This document shows, piece by piece, positions 7,762 to 14,348 of a stretch of 17,000 bases of DNA. The translations under genes and the position numbers were made by a program. Source of the DNA: Cyanobacteria bacterium UBA9971 (GTDB lineage: Bacteria; Cyanobacteriota; Vampirovibrionia; Gastranaerophilales; UBA9971); the NCBI GenBank assembly GCA_003499955.1, contig DNRP01000135.1, positions 10,887 to 27,886 on the forward strand, read 5' to 3'. The notes below the pieces were generated by a model. The model ran no database searches and was not told where the DNA came from. It saw only the letters and a list, made by a program, of their open reading frames with translations. Position 1 is the stretch's first letter. Each line of letters begins with the position of its first letter.

Positions 7762-8358
7762 ATGCTTGATACTACAAAATTAAAAAGCATCTTATTTGTT
7801 TTAAGAAAATATGAACTCGATTCTGATCATTCCAATCAGGTCAAAAAACTTGCCCTCACTCTTTTTGACAAAACAAAAGGAGTTTTGCATGATCTTTCCG
7901 ATAATGAAAGAGATTTACTGGAAGCAGGGGCAATTCTTCATGATATTGGATATTATACTTCTGCTAAAGGTCATCATAAAAATTCCGCTAAGATAATCAA
8001 AGAAGAAAAACCCGACGGCTTTTCTGATGAAGAAATAGCAATAATAGCAAATATAGCCCGCTATCATCGCGGCAAAAAACCAAAAGAAAGTCATGAAAGT
8101 TATGCTTCTTTATCTGAACCCACAAAAGCTCTTACACGAAAATTAAGCGCATTTGTAAGATTTGCGGACTCTTTAGACAACTCCCACCTTTCTCTGGTAA
8201 CTGATTTGGATTGTATTTATGATATTTATTCACAAAATCTTTTTATATTATTAAAACTCAATATGCCTGATTGTTCTCTTGAAATTAATAAAGCTCAAAG
8301 CAAAAAAGACCTTTTTGAGGAAGAATTTAAGGTTAAAATCAAATTCAGGTTTGAGTGA
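7762..8358 (+). CDS. Stand-alone HD-domain protein resembling the C-terminal domain of Ppx/GppA
   Basis: The product is 198 residues, with no signal peptide or membrane segment. The metal-binding HD pattern is complete: H23, the H60-D61 doublet in GAILHDIGYY, H72 in KGHHKNSAKII and H102 in ARYHRGKKP. The run from HDIGYY through GHHKNS and GFSDEEIAIIANIARYHRG is very like the HD-type C-terminal domain of exopolyphosphatase/guanosine pentaphosphate phosphatases. The actin-like Ppx catalytic half is absent and not encoded nearby. It could be a metal-dependent phosphohydrolase acting on a nucleotide, or a regulatory domain; the substrate cannot be read from sequence. The ATG follows the cheA stop by 3 bp with no good ribosome binding site, so translation is probably coupled to cheA. 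That ties it to the chemosensory system. It is not an HD-GYP c-di-GMP phosphodiesterase: the GYP motif is missing. Confidence 0.85.
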   Translation: MLDTTKLKSILFVLRKYELDSDHSNQVKKLALTLFDKTKGVLHDLSDNERDLLEAGAILHDIGYYTSAKGHHKNSAKIIKEEKPDGFSDEEIAIIANIARYHRGKKPKESHESYASLSEPTKALTRKLSAFVRFADSLDNSHLSLVTDLDCIYDIYSQNLFILLKLNMPDCSLEINKAQSKKDLFEEEFKVKIKFRFE

Positions 8359-8401
8359 ATAAAATGATAGGGAGCAGCTTTGCTGCTCCCTATCATTTTA
8401 T
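8359..8401. terminator. Bidirectional intrinsic terminator between convergent operons
   Basis: A perfect 20-bp inverted repeat (8359-8378 and 8382-8401) surrounds a TTT loop, with GGGAGCAGC/GCTGCTCCC at its top. The arm begins ATAAAA and ends TTTTAT, so each strand places U-rich sequence after the GC-rich stem. It starts directly after the HD gene stop and ends 15 bp before the rpoC2 stop, so it would end transcription from both sides. It does not share the TGTCATT termini of the repeat family. Confidence 0.9.
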
Positions 8402-8415
8402 AAATTGAAATTTAA

Positions 8416-11400
8416 TTAAATTTCTTCGTCTTCTTCAACATCGCCAGTTTCTTCAACTTCTTCGACGCCTTGAAGTTCTTTAGCAATTTCTTCTATATCT
8501 TCTTCTATAACAGCACCCATTGCTTCTTCAATTGAAAAATCGGGAGCTCCAAATAATCCTTCAATTTCTTCAAGAATTGCGGATGGTTTTCTTGCGCTGT
8601 TTCTGCTTCTTCTTTTTCTTTCTTCTTCTTCAAGATCTTCGGAAGAATGTGTAAGGTGATAATAGCCTGTTCCGGCAGGTATCAATCTACCAATGATTAC
8701 ATTTTCTTTCAAACCTCTCAGCATATCTTTTTTGCCTTCAACAGCAGCTTCTGTAAGAACTCTTGTTGTTTCCTGGAAACTTGCCGCAGAAATAAAGCTT
8801 TCTGTATTCAAACTTGCTTTTGTAATACCGAGAAGAACAGGATGCCATGTGGCAAGCTCGCCGCCTAATTCTCCTACAGCTTTATTTTCAGCTTCTACTG
8901 TTTGAGTTTCTGTAAGTTCACCGGGCAGGAGTTTTGTATCGCCTGATTCATCAACTTTAACTTTTTTAGACATCTGGCGAACAATAACTTCTACGTGTTT
9001 ATCAGCAATTTCTACACCTTGAGAACGGTATACCCTTTGCACTTCATCAAGAAGATATTGCTGAACAGCTTCAACACCGCTTAATCTTATAACATCATGA
9101 GGGTTAAGAGGACCGCTTGTAAGAGGCTGCCCCTGTTTTATTTTTTGTTTATCGGTTACGATAATACTTGAATCAATAGGAACCTTAATTTCTGAGCGTC
9201 CTGTTTCACTGACGAGGAAAAGTCTGACAGCATCTTCTTCATATTCAAGAACGGCTTCACCGTTTTCTTCAGCAAGAATTGCGCTTTCTTTAGGTTTTCT
9301 GCCTTCTAAAAGTTCTTCAACCCTTGGAAGACCCTGTACAATATCCCCTGTTTTCATACGTTCAAATACAAGAGTTGCAAGGAAATCACCGCGCTGTACA
9401 AGACTGTCGTTAACAACCTGAAGCTGCGCGCCCTGACTGATAAGATAAGGTCTTGATTTATGAATAACAACTTCGTTTTTGTTAATTTCAAAGACTCTAC
9501 CCGCAATTTGGGCTTTTTCGCCGCTTTCGGAAATTATCTGATCAAGACTTATTAAATCGCCTTCTTTAACTACAGGAGCGGTTTTTAATTTAACTATTTC
9601 TTTTGATTCGGGAGAAATAAGAAGAAGTCTTCTCATTTCAGCTTTTTCAGTAGAACTAAGACTTACTTTTGCATCATTTCTTGCAAGTACCTGTGTTTTA
9701 GAAACAGGTGTCTTGGGTTCAATAACTTGCCCTGATTGAACAAGAAGTTCTGTTTGAAGAGAAGCTTTTTCTCTTGAACCTGTTTCTGTTTCTCTTCTAA
9801 CTATTAAATTATCAAGAACAACTATTTTAAGATTTTGTTCTTCGCTATCTTTTGATGTAAGCTCAACAAGACCTTTCAAATGGCTCAAATACCCGCTCAT
9901 TTGAAGAACAAGACTAACTCTTGTTAAACTTGCGCCATCCAATTGACGAATTCTTGCTCCATCCCTGTACTGAAGTTGAGTTACAGGAACAATTTCAATC
10001 AAATCTTCCGTTGTATTAAAAGCTATTTTTACTTCTTTAGGAGTAATATCATATTCCTGAACAGGTCTTATAAGCACTTCTATTGATTTTGAAGTAAGTT
10101 CAATGTCTTCATCTATTTCAACTTCAACATCTTCATCGGTTATTTCAAGAACTCCCACTTCAGCAGGCATTCCTGAAATAATACTAACCATGCTTTTTTC
10201 TTTAGCTTTTACACCTTTTGCAATTTCTGTTCCAATATCAACGATTTCGCCGTCTTCAACTTTTAAAAGATTTGCGTCATCAAGTTTTATAAGCTGTCCC
10301 GGTCTTACAATAACTTCATGAATTATGTCATTGTATTCTTTGATTTCGATAACACCGTCGATATGAGTTCTTACGTCTTTTACCACTTCTGTTCCGGCAA
10401 TTACATAAGTACCTGATTCAACCATTTTCAATGTTGAATCTTTATTTATTTGATGAATTTCTTCAGGAATGAAAACAACTTTACCGGGGGTAGTTACTAT
10501 TTGATTTTCATCTGTTTCGACTCCGGCATAACGGATTTCTCCGCTTGAAGTTACGGAGTTTTCTTCATCAATAAGCTCTGCAATTACCATTCCGTTTTCT
10601 ACAAGAGTATCAATAGGTGATTTTATAACATAATTTTCTTCGCATCCCTGAACTTTCCATAGCTGTTCTTTTTTTGTTGATTCAAGTTCAGCATTTTTAG
10701 GAGTTATGGATGCGATAACTATAGTAATTTCTTTACCGTTAACGATTTTTTTAATTTTCTTTCCGTTTTTTGTAATTTCTTGAAGTTCAAGCTCGCCGGA
10801 AAGTCTTACTTCACCGCCATGTTCAGTTAATGTAACAGTCTCGGCAAGCACATCGCCTTTTTTAACAAGCTGTCCATCTTTTACAAGAATTTCCGAACCG
10901 CCCGGAAGATTATATACATCCCCTGAAAGTATCCAGATTTTACCGCTTCTGTTTGCAGTTCTGCTGATGTTACCTTGTCTGTCGCGTTTTTCATCAACAC
11001 TAAAGCCGTCAAAATAGATTTTACCGCCAATATCGGTAGTAATATCTTTTGTGGCTCTTTCTGTTAAACGACCGCCATCAGCGCCTGCGCCGGGTTCATA
11101 TTCAGCAATTGCATCCCCTGTTTTAACAACATCTCCCTTATTATGGAAAATTGTTGCGCCGTAAGGAATATTATAAGCATGTTTTTTTCCTTTTGCATCT
11201 TCGATTTCAAGCTTACCTTCTCTGATACTTACTTGTACATCATCACCGTGTCTGGTTCTTAAGTCTTTTGTAGCAACAGCTGTAATAACTTTACCTGCTA
11301 CTTTTGAATTAATTTGTCTCATACTGGAAGAACCCCTGAATACACCGCCTGTGTGGAATGTTCTCATGGTAAGCTGTGTTCCTGGTTCTCCGATACTCTG

Positions 11401-12384
11401 TGCAGCTATAATACCTATAGATTCACCGATATCAACGGGATTGTTTTTAGTTAAAGCCCATCCATAGCATTTTTGACAAATTCCGTATTCGGATTCACAT
11501 GTTAAAGGTGAACGAATTTTTATTTTCTTTAATTTCAAGCTTTCAATTTTTTTAATATCTTCATTATTTAAAGTTGCTGTTTTCTTTAATAAAACATTAC
11601 CGTCTTCATCAAGAATATCTTCAAGAATTGTTCTTCCTAAAAGTCTGTCATGAAGGGAAACATATTCTTTTTCAGCATCTTTGATAGCTTCAATTTCAAT
11701 AAATTTCTCTGTTTTACAGTCTTCTTCCCTGATGATAACATCTTGAGCAACGTCAACCAGCCTTCTTGTAAGGTATCCGGAGTCAGCTGTTTTAAGCGCG
11801 GTATCTACAAGACCTTTTCTTGCACCGTAACTTGAAATAATGTACTCGGTTACGCTTAACCCTTCTTTAAAGTTTGATTTAATCGGTAAATCGATGATTT
11901 GACCCTGCGCGTCTGCCATTAACCCACGCATTCCAACCAACTGGCTAACCTGAGAAAGGTTACCTCTAGCGCCGGAGAATGCCATCATATAAACGGGATT
12001 GGTTTTGCTAAAGTTTTCAACTACACTTTGTGTTAATTTTTCTGTTGTTTCACTCCAGGTATCAATTACTTTTGTATATCTTTCAACTTCGGTTATTTCA
12101 CCTTTTAAATAACGATAAGTTGCTCTTTCAATTTCATCTTCAGCATTTTTAATAAGCTGTTTTTTGGCTTTAGGAATTGTTAAATCTTCAATTGAAATTG
12201 TAGTACCGGCCTGTGTTGCATATTTATAACCCAAGTTTTTCAATTGATCAGCCAAATAAGCTGTTTTTGAAGTACCGTAATCTAAATATATTTGAGAAAA
12301 TAGCTTATTTAAAGCTTTTTTATTCATTACTTCATTTATAAAATCAAATGATTTTTTTGGACCTTTTGAAAGCATTGTACTCAT
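8416..12384 (-). CDS. rpoC2: DNA-directed RNA polymerase subunit beta'' (RpoC2), cyanobacterial-type split
   Basis: The product is 1322 residues and corresponds to the C-terminal part of a one-piece beta-prime subunit. After an N-terminal segment (YGTSKTAYLADQLKNLGYKYATQAG) come AFSGARGN, the bridge helix at about 181-215 (GARKGLVDTALKTADSGYL) and the second zinc site (C223, C296, C303, C306). The first trigger-loop half is at about 332-346 (GEPGTQLTMRTFHTGG, with M340, R341, H344). An insertion of about 660 residues (350-1012), rich in beta strands and VxxGDxL-like turns, splits the trigger loop; it matches the position and size of the SI3 insertion of cyanobacterial RpoC2. The second half resumes at GDIVQGLPRVEELLEGRKPKE, and the core ends with the conserved ENVIIGRLIPAGTGY. 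An acidic tail of about 75 residues follows. A possible ribosome binding site (AAGAGGAA) lies rather far, about 11-13 nt, before the ATG. Confidence 0.97.
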   Translation of the reverse strand: MSTMLSKGPKKSFDFINEVMNKKALNKLFSQIYLDYGTSKTAYLADQLKNLGYKYATQAGTTISIEDLTIPKAKKQLIKNAEDEIERATYRYLKGEITEVERYTKVIDTWSETTEKLTQSVVENFSKTNPVYMMAFSGARGNLSQVSQLVGMRGLMADAQGQIIDLPIKSNFKEGLSVTEYIISSYGARKGLVDTALKTADSGYLTRRLVDVAQDVIIREEDCKTEKFIEIEAIKDAEKEYVSLHDRLLGRTILEDILDEDGNVLLKKTATLNNEDIKKIESLKLKKIKIRSPLTCESEYGICQKCYGWALTKNNPVDIGESIGIIAAQSIGEPGTQLTMRTFHTGGVFRGSSSMRQINSKVAGKVITAVATKDLRTRHGDDVQVSIREGKLEIEDAKGKKHAYNIPYGATIFHNKGDVVKTGDAIAEYEPGAGADGGRLTERATKDITTDIGGKIYFDGFSVDEKRDRQGNISRTANRSGKIWILSGDVYNLPGGSEILVKDGQLVKKGDVLAETVTLTEHGGEVRLSGELELQEITKNGKKIKKIVNGKEITIVIASITPKNAELESTKKEQLWKVQGCEENYVIKSPIDTLVENGMVIAELIDEENSVTSSGEIRYAGVETDENQIVTTPGKVVFIPEEIHQINKDSTLKMVESGTYVIAGTEVVKDVRTHIDGVIEIKEYNDIIHEVIVRPGQLIKLDDANLLKVEDGEIVDIGTEIAKGVKAKEKSMVSIISGMPAEVGVLEITDEDVEVEIDEDIELTSKSIEVLIRPVQEYDITPKEVKIAFNTTEDLIEIVPVTQLQYRDGARIRQLDGASLTRVSLVLQMSGYLSHLKGLVELTSKDSEEQNLKIVVLDNLIVRRETETGSREKASLQTELLVQSGQVIEPKTPVSKTQVLARNDAKVSLSSTEKAEMRRLLLISPESKEIVKLKTAPVVKEGDLISLDQIISESGEKAQIAGRVFEINKNEVVIHKSRPYLISQGAQLQVVNDSLVQRGDFLATLVFERMKTGDIVQGLPRVEELLEGRKPKESAILAEENGEAVLEYEEDAVRLFLVSETGRSEIKVPIDSSIIVTDKQKIKQGQPLTSGPLNPHDVIRLSGVEAVQQYLLDEVQRVYRSQGVEIADKHVEVIVRQMSKKVKVDESGDTKLLPGELTETQTVEAENKAVGELGGELATWHPVLLGITKASLNTESFISAASFQETTRVLTEAAVEGKKDMLRGLKENVIIGRLIPAGTGYYHLTHSSEDLEEEERKRRSRNSARKPSAILEEIEGLFGAPDFSIEEAMGAVIEEDIEEIAKELQGVEEVEETGDVEEDEEI

Positions 12385-12430
12385 AGTTTTATATTTTCCT
12401 CTTTAATTTATTAGTTTTTATTCTTTATTC

Positions 12431-12466
12431 TGTCATTCTGAGGTGCTAACGCAGATAGAAATGACA
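12431..12466. repeat. Short palindromic repeat (element 4) between rpoC1 and rpoC2
   Basis: This 36-bp version of the repeat runs from TGTCATTCTGAGG at 12431 to AATGACA at 12460-12466, with the GCTAACGC segment inside. It looks like an internally deleted copy. It lies in the 88-bp rpoC1/rpoC2 gap, just after the rpoC1 stop in the direction of transcription. Confidence 0.65.
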
Positions 12467-12472
12467 AGGAAT

Positions 12473-14194
12473 TTATGATGCTAAAACTGCATTACTTACA
12501 ATCTGGTTAAATATAATTCTTCCGGCTGTTGTAATGATTTTTGTACCTGCTTCATCCCTTACACCTATTTTTGAGTGTAAGCCGACTACACCTGCATTAA
12601 GAGCTGTTATGGCATCTTCAAAGTTAAGAAAATATCTTTCAACTTTATCTTCTTCATTTAAATGAGTATCCAGTGTTAAATAATAAATACCCAGAATCAT
12701 ATCTTGTGTTGGCGTTATACAAGGCTTTCCGGTTGCAGGAAATAAAACATTATTAGCAGAAAGCATAAGCATTCTGGCTTCAGTTTGAGCTTCAATCGAA
12801 AGCGGAACGTGAACAGCCATTTGGTCACCGTCAAAGTCAGCGTTAAAAGCCGCGCAAACCAACGGATGCAACTGAATAGCTCTACCTTCAACAAGTACCG
12901 GTTCAAATGCCTGAATACCCAGCCTGTGTAGTGTAGGAGCACGGTTTAACATTACCGGATGTCCTTCAATTACTTCTTCCAATACGTCCCAAACAACGTT
13001 TTCTGAACGTTCTATTTTCTTTTTAGCTGATTTAATATTCTGAACAATGCCTCTTTCAATAAGCTTGTTCACAACAAAAGGCTTAAATAATTCAACAGCC
13101 ATTTCTTTCGGCAATCCGCACTGATGTAATTTAAGTTGGGGACCGACAACAATAACGCTTCTTCCTGAATAGTCAACCCTTTTTCCTAAAAGGTTCTGTC
13201 TGAAACGACCTTGTTTACCTTCAATAATGTTGCTTAAAGATTTTAAAGGTCTGTTATTAGGACCTATTACGGTTCTTCCTCTTCTGCCATTATCAATTAA
13301 TGCGTCAACTGCTTCCTGAAGCATTCTTTTTTCGTTTCTGATAATAATTTCGGGAGCGCCCATCTCAATTAATCTTATTAAACGGTTATTTCTGTTGATA
13401 ACCCTTCTGTATAAGTCATTTAAATCGCTGGTGGCAAATCTTCCGCCGTCTAACTGAACCATAGGTCTAAGATCAGGGGGTGTTACAGGCAACACATCCA
13501 TAATCATCCAGGTAGGATCAGTATTACTGGAGGTTAAAGATTCAACAAGACGAAGTCTTTTAATAATTTTTGTGCGTTTTTGCACTGAACTTCCCGCATT
13601 TTTAAGTTCTTCCCTTAATTCTTCAATCATTCCTGAAATACTGAGTTCTGCAAGAAGCTCTTTTATTGCTTCAGCACCTATTCCAACTTTTAAAGTTGTT
13701 GCTTCATGCTCAAGCACATAATTTTCATAATCTTCTTCAGATAAAAGCTGTGTTTTTTTGAATTCCGAATCACCTGCATCAAGAACAATGTAATTATTAA
13801 AATAAATTACCTGCTCTAAATCTCTCAAAGACATATCCAACAATAAACCAAGATAACTTGGAATACCTTTTAAGAACCATATATGAGAAACAGGTGCAGC
13901 AAGTTTAATATGTCCCATTCTATGACGTCTGACTTTGCTGTCTGTAACTTCAACCCCGCATCTTTCGCAGATTATGCCTTTGTGACGAACTCTTTTATAC
14001 TTACCGCAATAACATTCCCAATCTTTGGACGGACCAAAAATTCTTTCACAGAATAATCCGTCTCTTTCCGGCTTTAATGTACGGTAGTTAATAGTTTCCG
14101 GTTTTGTAACCTCTCCGAAAGACCATTTCATGATCCTTTCAGGGGATGCTATACCTATTCTTATATAATCAAAATAATCAATACTGGTAGACAA
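12473..14194 (-). CDS. rpoC1: DNA-directed RNA polymerase subunit gamma (RpoC1), N-terminal part of split beta'
   Basis: The product is 573 residues, somewhat shorter than the roughly 620 of cyanobacterial RpoC1. It carries the N-terminal zinc ribbon (C61, C63, C76, C79), the clamp and the lid/rudder region. The active-site loop [12 protein letters not shown] holds the catalytic Mg2+ with D453, D455 and D457. It ends shortly after [19 protein letters not shown], which matches the TPGRIIYNKT end of cyanobacterial RpoC1. The break is therefore at the ancestral split point and not a frameshift: the next gene starts after an 88-bp gap with its own ATG. The start is TTG at 14194, supported by AAGGGAGA 6 nt upstream; the next in-frame Met is residue 22, beyond conserved sequence. 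Together with RpoB, RpoC2 and alpha it forms the transcribing core enzyme. Confidence 0.97.
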   Translation of the reverse strand: MSTSIDYFDYIRIGIASPERIMKWSFGEVTKPETINYRTLKPERDGLFCERIFGPSKDWECYCGKYKRVRHKGIICERCGVEVTDSKVRRHRMGHIKLAAPVSHIWFLKGIPSYLGLLLDMSLRDLEQVIYFNNYIVLDAGDSEFKKTQLLSEEDYENYVLEHEATTLKVGIGAEAIKELLAELSISGMIEELREELKNAGSSVQKRTKIIKRLRLVESLTSSNTDPTWMIMDVLPVTPPDLRPMVQLDGGRFATSDLNDLYRRVINRNNRLIRLIEMGAPEIIIRNEKRMLQEAVDALIDNGRRGRTVIGPNNRPLKSLSNIIEGKQGRFRQNLLGKRVDYSGRSVIVVGPQLKLHQCGLPKEMAVELFKPFVVNKLIERGIVQNIKSAKKKIERSENVVWDVLEEVIEGHPVMLNRAPTLHRLGIQAFEPVLVEGRAIQLHPLVCAAFNADFDGDQMAVHVPLSIEAQTEARMLMLSANNVLFPATGKPCITPTQDMILGIYYLTLDTHLNEEDKVERYFLNFEDAITALNAGVVGLHSKIGVRDEAGTKIITTAGRIIFNQIVSNAVLAS

Positions 14195-14200
14195 TGTTAT

Positions 14201-14208
14201 TCTCCCTT
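14201..14208 (-). promoter_or_regulatory. Strong ribosome binding site supporting the TTG start of rpoC1
   Basis: On the minus strand AAGGGAGA is followed by ATAACA and then TTG TCT ACC. No ATG or GTG lies at a suitable distance, and the residues that follow ([17 protein letters not shown]) are the conserved beginning of beta-prime, so TTG is the likely start. Confidence 0.8.
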
Positions 14209-14246
14209 TATTATTTGTTGTTTGACAGTTTGCTTTTATTTTTTCC

Positions 14247-14343
14247 TGTCATCCTGAGCAAAGCGAAGGATCTGTCATTTTGGGAATAAATTCTTAAACT
14301 GTTTGTCGGACAGATTCTTCGGGCTAAAGCCCTCAGAATGACA
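14247..14343. repeat. Palindromic repeat (element 5) between rpoB and rpoC1
   Basis: The element is 97 bp, with long imperfect inverted arms. The left arm reads TGTCATCCTGAG, then GAAGGATCTGTC. The right arm, read inward on the minus strand, is TGTCATTCTGAG, then GAAGAATCTGTC. Both halves are of the same type here, unlike elements 2 and 3. It fills most of the 154-bp gap between the rpoB stop at 14349 and the rpoC1 start at 14194, and leaves the rpoC1 ribosome binding site free. Confidence 0.85.
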
Positions 14344-14348
14344 GAGGA

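Noticed and set aside
7762..8358. HD-GYP cyclic di-GMP phosphodiesterase
   Set aside because: The GYP motif and the longer HD-GYP helical pattern are missing. The residues match the Ppx/GppA HD type better.
8359..8401. Another member of the palindromic repeat family
   Set aside because: It lacks the TGTCATT ends and the GAAG core. Its GC-rich stem flanked by A and T tracts fits a bidirectional terminator.
12385..12472. Frameshift or pseudogene explanation for the two-part beta-prime gene
   Set aside because: Both parts end and begin at the positions of cyanobacterial RpoC1 and RpoC2, all catalytic motifs are present, and the parts are separated by a proper gap.
14222..14227. TTGACA on the + strand upstream of rpoC1, resembling a -35 box
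   Set aside because: It points opposite to the operon, has no matching -10, and leads only into the antisense of rpoB.
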